This document shows, piece after piece, positions 23,301 through 36,921 of a stretch of 64,000 nucleotides of DNA. Each line of letters begins with the position of its first letter. The first letter of the stretch is position 1. The translations under genes were made by a program, and so were the position numbers. The notes below the pieces were generated by a model. The model worked only from the letters and a program-made list of their open reading frames with translations. It searched no databases and had not been told where the DNA came from. Origin of the DNA: Ananas comosus (Eukaryota; Streptophyta; Magnoliopsida; Poales; Bromeliaceae); contig NC_033633.1 of NCBI RefSeq assembly GCF_001540865.1, forward strand, positions 6,991,486 through 7,055,485, in the 5' to 3' direction.

Positions 23301-26300
23301 CCTCTAATGTAACAATATCCCAGTAGGCCCCTCAACTTTTCACTCTATGCACTGCCCTTACTGGGCGTTCTGCGCGCGGAGGGACCGGTCTCCCCGACTT
23401 GGGACCGGTCCCCGAGAGCTTCAGCTCGGGTCACGCGTTCGGGTACCGGTCTCTCCCAGAGAGATCGGTCCTCGGGAGACCGGTTCCTCCCAAAGAGACC
23501 GGTTCCCGAGAACTGGAATCTCAGGACTTAGCCAATTTTTGGCTTTCCTCGCAGGGATCACGTTCGGGAACCGGTCCCTCCCTGCCAGGGACCGGTTGCC
23601 TCAAGCAACCCCGCGACATCAGCTGATGAGACCGGTCCCTTCCTGCCAGGGACCGGTCCCCGAGAGCAATTTGCTCCAGTGCAAGTTTTGCACTATTTGC
23701 TCTCGTGGACTTATTCCAATGCACCCTTGGTGATCTTAACATCTTTGGCTTTTCCAAAGCTTATCAACACGACCCTTGGTCGGTTTTACATGAAGTCTAA
23801 CTCTCGTATTTCGAGAATTCACTTCCTCACACCATCCCTGGCTGTAAATCCATAGCTAGTGAAGTCACCCCTTTACCTTGGCATTAGGTGACATCCCCGT
23901 ATATCCCCGGCTATAGGATTATAGTTAGCAACTTTATCTCTTGCACCTTCACCTTGGCATTAGGTGGCATTCCGCACGCCCCTAGCCTTAGGTTTCGAGA
24001 TTCCGGAATCACCTCATTCATGGTCTCAAGTGTCCATATGTTTTTCACCCTATGTTGTCAACTTTTCTAAGTTCAAGTCATATTATCCAAGTGGTATCCT
24101 ACCTACTATATTTTCCAACCTATGTTTAATAGTACTATGTGTTCTAGTGTTCACATATTGAGTTCTTTAATGTTACTAGAGAATGTCTGTCACGCCCCGA
24201 GACCGCTACCAATTTGGTCCGGCCCGGGCGCGTCGAACAAACGCCGAACGGACAGGACCTCCCCTGCCCGCCCAAGGCTAACCACTGATCATGTATAAGA
24301 ATTTACCTAGGAGTTAATTCATAGATACACGATTACAAGGAGCACCACCAGTGCTAACAAACAAGAGCAAGGTACAAGTATGAAACATACAAGTAGATAA
24401 AGAGAGAAGATTCTATCTATTACATTCATTCAACTTAATACATTTAGTTCCATCTTTTACATTCTTCCAAAATATAAATACAAGCACTCAAGTCTCACCC
24501 TATACAGCATCTACTCTCAAACATACATACAGGGTGGAGCTAATGCAAAATAGGTGGATAGCTAATGCAACTAGGGTGCTAGGCCCTTACTGCGATCCTC
24601 GCGCTCACCTGGGACGCCCGAGCTCGAACCTGAAAAGAGTGGGGTGAGAACTATCTTCCATAGTTCCCAGTGGGTTCGGCCGCCGACTTCGCCGGTCTCC
24701 CCACTAGGTCCAAGTGGGCACAAGTAGATAAACAAATAGATAGATATAAAAGCTGTAGAAACAGATAGTAAGCTACTCTACTGTGCCCGAATCATGAATA
24801 TAATGGATGCATGCACAATGAAATAGATAATCAACTAGCTCTTCATATGTCCAAGAAGTAAAGCTATTTACTCGTTTATTAACCTCGTGGCTCATTCAGG
24901 ATTCCGCCTACTACTCATATAGCCGTCTCGATACTACGAATCCGAGACCGTCTGCGGGACCCCACCTAGGCTATCCCTCGGGACCCCAAATAGGCTATCC
25001 CTATCCCACGGGACCCCACATAGGCTATCCCTCGTGACCGATTCCGGAGCGCACTACTTGTGTGGAGCGACCATCACAAGTTGGGAGCAGACAATGAGTA
25101 TGATCCAATTCTCCCACCTCAAGGGTGCCCTATCTTCTAGGGTTACTGTCACCATAGTCAATGGGTCCCATATACGCTACAACTCATACATGCCACTCGT
25201 TTTTTGTTTATTAACAACTAGATGCCACTCGTTCTTTATTTCAACTATTGCATCGTTCTTTCACTGCTGCACTATAGGATCACAAGTCTCGACCCAATCC
25301 TCATCATCCCCTATATCCAGCAACTAATGCATAATCTGATATCAGCTAGGAAACATAAGGAAAGGCAATTGCATAATTCTCCTACAATGCATGTGAACAC
25401 AGGATGCAAGATCTCAAAATACTAAGACATAAAAGGGAGCCCGATTGTTTCGGGATAGACACCACCCACCTCTTGGCGATGCCGCGACGGTAGAAAACTC
25501 GACGCTGTGGTCTTTGCACGTCGCTTCAACTCCTCGAGGCGAAGCGAGCCCTCAAGTACTCGTTTCGGCGATTTCTCCGCACTCGCTCGTCGGATCGACA
25601 AACCGTCTTCGCCGACGCGTTCCGAGACCTAGCAATTTGGTTTACGACCTATTAAAATAGATCAAAATCCTAGATTTCCAAAAATCCCAAATCCGTGCCC
25701 TAGAATGGCAATGAGGGGGAAATCCGTGGTGCGAGCTTCAAATTCGAGCTCGAACCTTCCATTCATCTCCTCTAGGTTCCATTCGAACCATTTCTAAGCA
25801 ATAAAATCCCCAAACCCTAAAAACACCATTAGAGGATTTAGAGCTTACCTCTAAGCCATGCTCCAATCTTGCTCTAGCTTGAAGGAGAGAGGGAAGAAGA
25901 TCTTCTTCTTCTTCTTTGTCTTCTCCTTCCTCTTCTTCTTTTCCTCCCTTTTCTTCCTTTCCTTCTTCTTCTCCTTCTTTTCCTTTCTAGAGAGAGAGAG
26001 GGAAAGAGTGTGAGAGAGAGATAGAGAGCAAATGAGAGGAAGAGGGGTTCCCCAGCCTCTATTAAAGGCCATTTTGCAAATAGCCCCCTCAACTTTTCAT
26101 CCTCTGAATCAGCCCTCACTGGGCATTTTCGCAGTGAGGGACCGGTCCCAGGTCGGGGAGACCGGTCCCCGAGAGCATTCCATCTCGGGCAGAGGGATTT
26201 CGCGTTCGGGAACCGGTCCTCGCCCGAGAGACCGGTCCCCGGGAGACCGGTCCTTGTCCGAGAGACCGGTTCCCGAGAGTTAGGTTTTCGGGACTTAGCC

Positions 26301-29300
26301 AAATTTCGGCTATTCTCGCTGAGCTGACGTTCGGGGACCGGTCCTTCACTGCCAGGGACCGGTCTCATCAAGGACCCCTGCAGCCTAGCCTGATGGGACC
26401 GGTCCCTCCCTGCCAGGGACCGGTCCCCGAGAGCATTTCTCCTCCAGTGCAGATTTTGCACTGGTGCTCCCGCGGACCTTTCCTTACTGCGTTTTAGGCA
26501 TTAAAATCACCTTCGGACTTTCCGAAGCCTACACACTCGACAATCAGTCGATTCCAAAGGAAGTCTAATCCTCGGATTTCGAGGATTCACTTCCTTACAA
26601 TGTCAACCTATATTCGTAGTCCATAACATAAGGTATATATGGAAATAATATTATGTAATTGTGCGATGATAATAATTTAAATTAAATTAGCATATGTCTC
26701 ACGCATGCATATTTTCAAATTAACTATTCATTTACTATGCATCAATTTAACATAAGGTTTACTCTTTAGACATGGAAGTGAAGAAATCATTTTGGTGAAG
26801 CACAACCTACCTCTATTCGCTCCTAATTGCTTGTCGACACTTGCAATTAGTCTCCCGTAGGCTGTTTGCGTTGCTTCAAGCTACCTCGCCCCAAAAGCAT
26901 CAAAACTGGTTTGTTATTCCAAATTGACCATCCGGATCTTGTCGTTTCTCGAAACAAAGTTGTCCTACGCGTTTCTCTAACTTTCAATTATAGTTCCAAA
27001 GGGTCATCCTCAAAATCCAAAAACTCCAATTTCCTCTTGGATTTTCTCAAAAGTAGAGCAAAAATCGAATCTAATGGCTAATCTCTGCAATTTGTGGTCT
27101 AAATTAGTCTAGGGTTTGATAAAAATCCATTTACAAGGGTTAAATCCAAAATCCTAACTCAAAACCCTAAAACTCACCTTTGCCCTAGCTTCCCCAAGCC
27201 TTTTCTTGCTCGAAAAAGCTTGCTCTCCTTCTCCAAAAGCTCCCCCAAGATTGATTTTCACAAAATCTCCAAGCATGGGAGATGACCTATGGTAAGGGAG
27301 AGAAGGGAGTGTAAGAGGAGAGAGGAGGTGTATGTTTGTGAGTTCACTATAGGGGAGAAAGGCTGATGTCCTCTATAAGTCCCTCATATTTCACTCTTTG
27401 CAACCAGTCAAAACTGGCATCACGTAGCACTGAGTATTGGTACTCGAATTGGAGAACTAGTACACAGGCTTTAGTTTCGGTACCAATTGCCCAATTTCGC
27501 AAACCCTGAATGTTGAATTTTCGGATTCTCTACGGTGTACCGGTACTCACCTGAATCAGTACCATTCTTAGATTGAGTTTCACAAAACCTGAATATTTGT
27601 TTCTTCTCCATGCAACAGAGTTTCGTACTCCATTTTAGTACCGGGAATCAATACAAAATGTATAGTTTTCAGCAGATTGGCTTTCCAAAGTTTGTTTTCG
27701 CACCAAATTTGCACCTAAACACTCGAATAGTCTCCAAACACTCTTGAAATTATTCGGATAGCTTCTTAACCCACTTTTCACTAGAACTCCTCAATTTGCA
27801 AAAGTTTAGTGCATTGCATAATTGTTAGGATATATTTACCATATTAGGATATATTTAGCATGTATATATTAAATTACATATGTAGTGGAACCTATAAATA
27901 AGGTTATATAGTTATATTATAAGGTTATATCGTAACGATGGTTACCATATATACATCTCTTGTAATTATATACACACATCAATGAATGAAACCCTAAGCG
28001 TACAAGCTCTTTTGCCCTTCTTTCATGGTATTAGAGTCGCCAACCCTAACAGGGAATATTGATTCACTGCCACCAACCACCAGAAAAAAAACCTCGCCTT
28101 CTCCTATAGGCGTTATTAATTCTTCTTTTTTTCTCCTGTGCTGCCTGATCGCCCCGCTGCTTCCTTGGTGCTGCTCATGTGATTTCTTGGTGCCGCTGGA
28201 TCTCTGCTGTTGACTACTTGCTGCCGCTTGATTTCCCTATTGATCTGGTGCTGCTTGGTTCCTCTTGAGTCACTCGACCTCCCAGCTGGTTCTTTGGTGT
28301 CGCTTATCTTTTTGCTGCTTTCTTGGTGCTGGTCGGCTATTCTTCAGCCGCTCAATTTACCTTGATCTTGCTTGACTCTGGTGATATTGCATTTATCTGT
28401 CGGTAACTTGTAATTTATTCTCTCTTTTGGTGGCAAACATGCCTTCCTCAACCTCTACTCTCCCAATCGTTAATATCAAAACTCTTGTACCATTAGAACT
28501 CACCAAATCCACATACTTAGTGTGGAAACAAGCTTTTCTTAATGTTTTAGACAGTTTTGATATTGTTTCATATGTGACCGGGACAAGTATTATTCCTCTG
28601 CAAGCTATTGAAGTTGCTGATAAGAAAATAATTATAAAACTTGAATATTTAACCTGGAAAAAGACGGACACCACTATACTGTCCTAGATAATGCTACTCA
28701 AGTATTCTACAGATGGTTATATCCAGTTCACTAAAAATTGCTCATGGCGCGTGGAAAATTATTGAGGCTTACTTCTAAGACTACCTTTACGGCCTTTTCT
28801 CTAAAATCTGAGTTATGGAGCATCAAAAGGGATCAATGGTGATGACTGACTACATGCAAAAAGTCAAGTCGATAGGTGATGCCCTTCAAGCAATTGGTGA
28901 ACCTGAGTCTGATCATAATTTGGTCATGACTGTTCTTCTAAGGATACTAGAGGACTACAGAGGTTTTGTAAATGCTCTTAATACACATAGGACAAAACCT
29001 ACCTTTGAACAACTCCGTCCACTTCTTATGCAAGAAGAAATCGAAGTTCAACGTCCTGCTATCTTGACGACTCCACCTATTCCTTCCACCACTGATAGTG
29101 AGGCCTTCCATGCAAATCGTGGTCAAGGCAACCATGGAGGCCATGGTGTTAGATACTGCGGAGGCTGAGGATAGCATGGTAGACATAACTCTAATCCTAG
29201 TTGTCACTCTCCATCGTCCCTTCCCAAATAGGTGGGAGAAGCCCCGCACGGGCGCATATGCCAGACCCGCCGAACGACACAGTTTTCCCTGTCCGCTCAA

Positions 29301-32300
29301 AGCGTCACAATCGGTGCAATTCAAAACATTCCAAATAGGAACAGAATTCATACACAGATTGTATAAGAAAAGCATCATAAACATAAATAACTACGCTATT
29401 ACAAGCATTCATCACATTCAAATTACATACTACATTTTTCCTTTTCAAATACAATCAAATTGCAATTACAATTTTTCTCTTTTCTTTTCTATACCCTTAA
29501 GCTACGATCCAGGGTACATCTATCTCTGGTCACAATGGCGGGACGCTAACTATCGAGCTACGATCTTTCCTAGCGCTGCAGCGCCGCTCACGTGTGGACC
29601 TGAAAAATATCGGGGTGAGAACTATAAACATAATTCCCAGTGGGCACGGCCACCCAAGGAAAGAGCTCGACCCACTAGGTCCAAAGGAGGCAACATAAGT
29701 AGGTTAGTCCAATATATAAACATATGACTATATAAGCATATAACTCTATGCAAATAACAAAACATCATGTTTATGTCTCAAGTAAATGCGATAATGAAAA
29801 TCATGCAAGTAGATCTACCTTTTCTACTTTCTATTTCATTACCCATAGCTCATCCAATCCGCTACTAAGGTTTCTTTTATCTTAGCCAAGCTATACCACC
29901 AGACTCAATCTTGAGTTAATCATCAGCGGACTACCGCTCATTGTCCAAGCCTGAGGAGAGAAACGTGCCACATGCACCCAAGCCTTAAATCCACTCAACA
30001 GGTGAGGAATAAACCACATGGCACCTCTGATACTATGTCGCTCGACGGATGAGGAACAAGCCGTATACACCCTTGGTTAGGGATCCCCCGATGGGAGAGG
30101 AACATGCCACATGCACCCACAGCCAAGAATCTTCTATGGTCACAAGTCTTGGGATTTCAAAATCCACTTTCCAAGCCTCAACGGTTCATCACATACCCTA
30201 TGTTATCGACTTTTCCAGGTTCATATTCTTATGTCCAAGTGGTCATCCTATCACTATGTTTACTAATCTATGTTCAATGACACTAGGTTCAATGACATTC
30301 CAATCCGAGTGGTCTTCCTACCACTACGTTTACCAACCTATGTTCAATGACACTAGGTTCAATGACATTCCAATCCGAGTGGTCTTCCTACCACTACGTT
30401 TACCAACCTATGTTCAATGACACTAGGTTCAATGTCCAATCATGTTCTTTCTCTATCCTAATTGTCCACACCTAGAATTCACAATTCCCATGACATCTAG
30501 TCCTTCTAAGTCCATTCACTAATTTGTTCTACTAGTTCTCTTGCATTTCTAGAGTTCCCAATGTTCAAATGGCCTATACTCATACATGCTGAGTTAGTAA
30601 CTTGCATTAATGATTATCTATTACATAGATCAAGTAGCATGCAATTTACATGGCAATGAATATACTTGATGTCACGCCCCGAGACCGGCCCTATTTGGTC
30701 GGTTCGGGTACGTCGAATAGATGCCGAACGGACAGCACCTCCCTGTCTGCCCAAGGCTCAACAATAAGTACAAATTGAGTAGAGAAATTTGCACATGCGG
30801 AAACATACATAATTGGCTTGCACGAGGGCAAGCAATAACCAAAGTGGAAGTACTAAACTAAACCATCCATACAAGTAATATGATTAACTTTTAACCACAT
30901 ATATGCATACAACTTGAAAATTCTTTTACATTCTTTGCATCATTTCTTTTTACATCACATATTCCCAAAATGAACCTTTTCATTTAACATTGTTTACAAC
31001 ATTTCTAATACATCTATAATCATCAAAATACAAAAGATGATATAAAGGGGAATGCAATTACACAAAATATAACCAACATAGGTGGTCACTGCCTATGGCG
31101 CGATACCTTTACCGCTATCGTCGGCCGGCTCACTCGGTTCCGGCTCTGTGGAAAAAGGAGGTTGAGAACTACAACAAAGTTCCCAGTGGGTTCAGCCGCC
31201 GACCTCGCCGACTTTCCCACTAGGTTTAAATCAGGCATAATAGAAGAATAGAGATAGATAGTAACCAACGAAACAAATGCAGTTAATATGCCTGAATAAG
31301 ATATAACCATGCTATGCTCAAATAGAATGCTCATGATGAATGCAAGATCACAATTCCATTGCTCAATCTCTTGGCTAACCCGTAGGTTTCGCCCTCAACA
31401 AACTCACCAACTCAAATCCCTACTATCGGGGAGATACTCGCTACGACTCGACGGGACCGTCCGCTGGGGAGATACTCGCTACAACTCAGTGATGACTACT
31501 CCGGAGCTCATCGCTCGAGGGGGTGCGACCGCCCTCAAGCCAAGACTTATAGGTGAGTATGATCTATCCTTAACTTTAAGGATTCCAAATCCAATCCATT
31601 CCTCACTATGAGGATGCAATGCTCGTATGACCCTTAACTTTAAGGTTGTTATGTCATAATGTCAACTATCTCTCGTTACTTGCATTCTTTAACTTGCATT
31701 AGTGTCATTTACACTATGTCACGCCCCGAGCTCCGCCAATTTGGTCGGATTCGGGCCACGTCAACAGACGCCGAACGGACAGGGCCTCCCCTGCCCGCCC
31801 AAGGCTTTAGCAACACGTATAATTAAGCAATCAAACAATGAGAATTGCAATTATACAAAGCTTGCACGAGGGCAAGCAACAACATGAATGAAAGCTCTAA
31901 ACTACCACAAGAATCCACATACAAATATTTGATTGCAATTTTTAACCAAATACAAGTAGCTAACAATAATACATTTGCTTTCCTTTCAATCCTACATTCT
32001 TTTACATCTTCATCATTCACCCAAAATACATGATTGTTTCCAACTTTACAATTCTAAATCAACAAAAGAAAGTTGATACATGAACAAAACGGGAATGACT
32101 AAAATGCATATACTTCGGTGGCCACTAGTTATGGCGCAATACTCTTGCCTCGATCCTCTGCCGCCCCGCTTGAGCTCGGATCTGTAGGGTTAGTGGTGTG
32201 AGAACTGCAACGAAGTTTCCAGTGGGTTCGGCCACCGACCTCGCCGACTTACCCACTAGGTCTATTCAGGCATAAGTATTTCAAGAAAAAGAAATAGTAA

Positions 32301-35300
32301 CTATACTAATGCTAATACTATGCCTGCAAGAAAACTGTCAACAAGTAGATATATAATCATATGATGATGAATATGCATGCATGCCTTGTCCATGATTTAC
32401 CTTTGGCCTTTACCAAATCTTAGCGGTTAACCTTGTTAACCCCAAAAACTCACAACCCGAAATCCTTTTTTGATTGGGGAGGCTCTAAGCACTGCAAGAC
32501 CCGAGGGACCGTCTTCGGGGCCACTATCCCCGTGGTGACCAACTCTGGAGCGCACCACTTGAGGTGGAGCTACCTCCCTCAAGCCAAGACTTATCATGAG
32601 CATTGATTTGATCCCCGATTTGGGAATGTAAAGCCATTAGCCACAATGCCACAATGTCACTATATCAATGATAGGTTCCTACCTCATCATATTTGCCACT
32701 CTCTAGGCAACTCTCGCCACAATGCCACTAATGTTTAAACCATGTTTAACAGTTCATATCTCAATGCCAATCTCGTCTCTAGTGTCAATGTCACCTTTGT
32801 TTACTATTATCATAGTCCACGTCTCACATTCACACAAATATAGGTTTCCAACAAACATGTCCTCTATGGTTCATATCAATCACTATGTTCATCTACGTTA
32901 GAAACATATAATTGAAGCCCAACTAACACTCACATGTAATTTACCCTATCATGCATGAATGACTATTGACATATATGCTCAATAAAAATGTGATATAAAC
33001 ATAGAAGGGAATCCAACGATTCCGGAGTGTACACCCCACCTTTTATGGTTGCTAAGGAGTCGGGGTTCGAATTTGGTGATTTATGGATGCTTATCCCGCG
33101 CGCTACGGCGATCTGTACCAAAACGAAGCCAAATTAGGTTTTTTGCTAAATATCTTTACAGTCTTTTCGTTTCGCCAAACTGAGCGCACCAACGCGTTGG
33201 AAATACTCCTAATTAGGTTTCCACAAGGTCATTTTACCTCGGAAACAATCTAGGGCAAAAGCCCCAAATTTGGTGCCCTAATAAAGTCGCATTGCTAGAT
33301 TTCTTGGATTGATCTAGGAGCTAAGCAAAAACAAGCTTAGAACCATCCGAGAAGCTTTCTAATACCATTTCTAACTCATTTGAACCATCCCTAGGGCATC
33401 AAACATGAACCCTAGATGTTCACCATGAGAGCTCATGAGAAACACATGAGTTTCATGTGTTTCATGGCCTCAAGATGGTTTCTAGTCTTGTAGGAAGTTC
33501 AAATCCCAAAAACTTAGGTAGCGTTTGGTTGGGGAACAAGGGGGGGAATAAGCCCTTGTTCCCCCCTTTGTTCCCAAACGGTATGTTTGGCTCCCAGGAA
33601 CTACTGGAACAGTAGTTCTCGGGAATCTGGAACTAGCTGGTATAAGGCTGGAACTGCTGTTCCACCCGTTTCCTGGAACAAGCTTGTTCCTTGATGAGAA
33701 CAAGATTAATTAAAATCTAAATTTAATTTTAATGATAGTAAATTATTAATTAATCTAATTAATATATTTAAATTATTATTTATTATTTTAATAATTAAAT
33801 AATTAAATAATTTATTATTTATAATTAATTATTAATAATTAGATAATAATTATTATTAATTTATTATTTATAATTAATTATTAATAATTAATAATATTTA
33901 TTAATTTTTTATTAATAATTATTAATAATTATTATTCTTAATGATAATCGATATTATTATTAATATATTATTTATAATTAATAATTAATAATTAATATTA
34001 TTATTTATTAATAATTAATTAATAATTATTATTCTTAATAATTAGATAATCGATGTTATTATTAATTTATTATTTATAATTAATTATTAATAATAATTAT
34101 TATTATTTATTAATAAATATTAATATTAATTATTATTAATAATTAGATAATCAATATTATTATTAATTTATTATTTATAATTAATTAATAAGAATAATTA
34201 ATAATTATTATTATTTATTAATAATTAATAATAATAATAATTATTATTAATTAGATAATCGTTATTAATAATTTATTATTTATAATTAATTATTATTAAT
34301 AATTATTATTTATAATTAATTATTATTAATTAATTTTTTATTTATTTTTAAGTAATATTTTTATGTTAATTAATTACACAATATAATTTTAAATTTAAAT
34401 TATAACGCTTATTCCTCTTGTTCCAATCTAATCATCCAAACACTATTTACCTTATTCCTAGGAACAACCCAATTTTCATCCAAACGCAAAATTGGTCTAG
34501 TTCCTGCTTATACCTGAACTTGTACCTATCCCTAGAACTAGCAGTTCTTACTTATTCCCGAACCAAACGCAGCCTTAGGGTATAATTCCAAACCCTAGAA
34601 GTGTTTTTGCAAAACAACTCACCTTAGCCCTAAGCTCCTCCAAGTCCTTGTTCGGGAGCTCCTTGGTCCTCTAATCCTCCAAATCTTCCTTCTCCAAGCC
34701 TTCTTCTCCATCTCCTTAGCCTTGGTGCAAAGCTTCTAGAGAGAAAGAGGGAGAGAAAATGAGAGGGAGAGGGATCTCTTTGCTGCTGTGAGCAAAAGGA
34801 AGAGATGGGGTATTTTATAGGTTGCAACAATAGCAACTAAGCCCTCCAAAAGTCTGAAATTGCAGCAGACCAATTCCTTGCTGCCAGACCAAAGTGTACT
34901 GGTACACGGCATTTCGTACCGGTACACAATTGCGCAGAGGCCAAACCCGAGAGCTGCTGCCCGGGTTTATACACTTTGTACCGGTACACACCAGGGGTTG
35001 TACCGGTACACTTGTGCGCAAAACTCAAACCCGAGAGCTGCTATCTCTCGGTCAGCAATGTTGTACCGGTACACCCCTGGTGTTAAACCGGTAACACATG
35101 CTCCAGAATTTTAGTTTCGCGTCATTTCGATTCTATTTTTTCGCCGAGCAATGCTAAAACCCTTCTAACTCTTCCTAGCTCACTTTTAACTCTTCCAACA
35201 TAGTTGGAGAGCTGATTGGAACTTGTCCATCTATTTCTCTTGGATACTTTAATCAATTTAGCTAAAGTCCCATATCAACTATCGAGGTTTTCGATATATT

Positions 35301-36889
35301 ACACACTAGTTTTTTATACTCATTTTCATGCATTCATTGTTCGCATTAATGCCACACTAAGTGTTCAACTCTAGCTTTCAAAACTCATTGATGCAACACA
35401 CACTAAGTGTCCAAACTCTAGCATTCATTGTTACTAATGCCACACAATCCATATGTCATAATGTCATTTTGGTTCTTTACCTCATCTAGGTCTTTAGCAC
35501 TTTTCATGCATACATAGGGTTTTACATGTTTTCAAGAATTCACATCATCTCATATGCATCTTATAGTCAAAGCATGCAATCATTTATACTCAACTCACCC
35601 TACAATGCATGATGATCATATACATACATATGCTCAAGAAATGACATTTTAGACATAAAAGAAAATTCGAGGATTTCGGAAAGCGCCACTTACCTCGTAT
35701 GGTTGTAAAGGTGCTATGGTTCAATTCTTAGGATTTTTCGGTGTCTATTCTCTCGCCTATGGCAAAACGAAGCCAAATTAGGCTTTTTCCCCAAAATCTT
35801 TACATAGACTCGTCGGATCTCCGAACCGAGTTCATATATTAGCTAGAAATATTCCCAATTTGGTTTTTACAAGGTCAATTTGCCTTTAAATCAACCTAGG
35901 GCAAAAGCCCTAATTTTGGTGCCTTAACAATGTCATTTAGCAACATACACCAAATTGATCTCTATCCTAAGCAAAAACAAGCTTAGAATCATCTAGAAAC
36001 TCATCTAGAACCATTTCTAGGGCATATAAACCGAACCCTATAAAGCCACCATGAGAGCTCATGGAGAAAACATGGTTTCATGAAGATCCATGGCCTCAAC
36101 AAGGTTTCTATACATGTAAGGAGACCAAAACCCAAGGATTTAGGGCATAAAACCAAGCCCTAGCCTCATTCTTACAAGAAACCTCACCTTAGCCCACTAG
36201 CTCTCCAATGTCCACCTTGTAGGAGAGACCTAAACCTTCAAAAGCTCCAAACCTCCTCCAAAATTCTCTCTAATCTCCTCCTTGCCACCTTGGGAGAGCT
36301 TCTAGAGAGAGAGAAGGAGAAAATGAGAGAGGAGAGGGTGTTTTGCTGTGTAGGGGAGAGAGAGGGTGTGTGGGGCTTTATATAGGTTGCCAAAATTGCA
36401 AAAAGACCCTCCCCCAATTCATATTTGCAGCAGACTTGGTATTGGTCTGCTGCGAAACAGACTTGGTACCGGTACAAGGTGGATTTGTCACCGGTTACAT
36501 GATCGCGTAACAGCCAAACTCGAGAGCAACCTTCTCGGGTAATACACTTGGTACCGGTACAAGATATTTTGTCACCGGTTTAACAACAATTTTTCTCGAA
36601 CCTGAGAGCTACTGTTCTCGGTCTGCCATATTGTACCGGTACAAGCTCAATGCATTATCGGTGACAAAAGCTGCAGACTTCAATTTTGTATCGTTTCGAC
36701 TCTAATTCGCGCCGAGCAATACTAAAACCTTTATAACTCTTTTGGAACTCACTTTTAACCCTTCCAACATTGTTGGAATGTTAAATTGACTTTGTCCAAC
36801 TATTTCTCTCGGACACTTTAGTCAATTTGACTAAAGTCCGATATACTCTACCGAAGTTTCAGTATATTACACTTGAACCTTAACATGCA

Positions 36890-36921
<32 letters not shown>

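Larger units (their letters stand above)
18047..23831 (-). mobile_element. gypsy-2: young Tekay/Del-like element truncated in RNase H
   Basis: It has a 5' LTR (21306-23831), PBS (21285-21296), gag and pol on the minus strand. The element ends abruptly at 18047 inside RNase H, after ASRQLK; the rest of RNase H, integrase, PPT and 3' LTR are absent. Even so, both sides are flanked by ccatc (18042-18046 and 23832-23836), the expected 5-bp TSD, and the host LTR rejoins exactly. Coding damage is slight (one frameshift, one stop), so it is younger than gypsy-1. Confidence 0.88.
6721..27818 (-). mobile_element. gypsy-1: decayed Ty3/gypsy chromovirus (Tekay/Del-like), complete span
   Basis: Both LTRs, PBS, PPT and remnants of gag, protease, RT, RNase H, integrase and the C-terminal pre-chromodomain region are present on the minus strand. 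The left TSD is taatc at 6716-6720. The right one is taatc too, now found at 42507-42511, because copia-1 inserted after its fourth base. The left LTR end is mutated (TT instead of TG). The LTRs have diverged visibly and every frame is broken, so this is one of the oldest insertions in the intron. It has itself been hit by solo LTR 8159-10673, gypsy-2 and solo LTR 24188-26599. Confidence 0.88.
17333..27818 (-). repeat. 5' LTR of gypsy-1, split by gypsy-2 and a solo LTR
   Basis: The LTR pieces are 17333-18046, 23832-24187 and 26600-27818. They join without loss: ccatc flanks gypsy-2 on both sides and atgtc flanks the solo LTR on both sides. The left end is tgtcactcccc and the right end is tagtgcattgca. 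About 2.3 kb without insertions. A ggtactca-type palindrome cluster lies at about 27430-27640. Confidence 0.85.
30670..36871 (-). mobile_element. L2: solo LTR nested in L1, itself hit by L3
   Basis: It runs from tgtcacgccccgagacc to ttcagtatattaca with a perfect TSD cttga (30665-30669, 36872-36876). It is about 2.6 kb without L3. In sense it has a clear TATA box, cctatataaag (36376-36386), a tctagagagagagaagg leader at 36301, and a cluster of ggtaccggtacaag and related palindromes at about 36460-36665. The hairpin block is at 31161-31195. Confidence 0.9.

Noticed and set aside
33710..34370. AT-rich tract as a possible origin or matrix-attachment region
   Set aside because: It is wholly inside a MITE with clear ends and a TTA duplication. 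The composition belongs to the element, and no further evidence supports another role.
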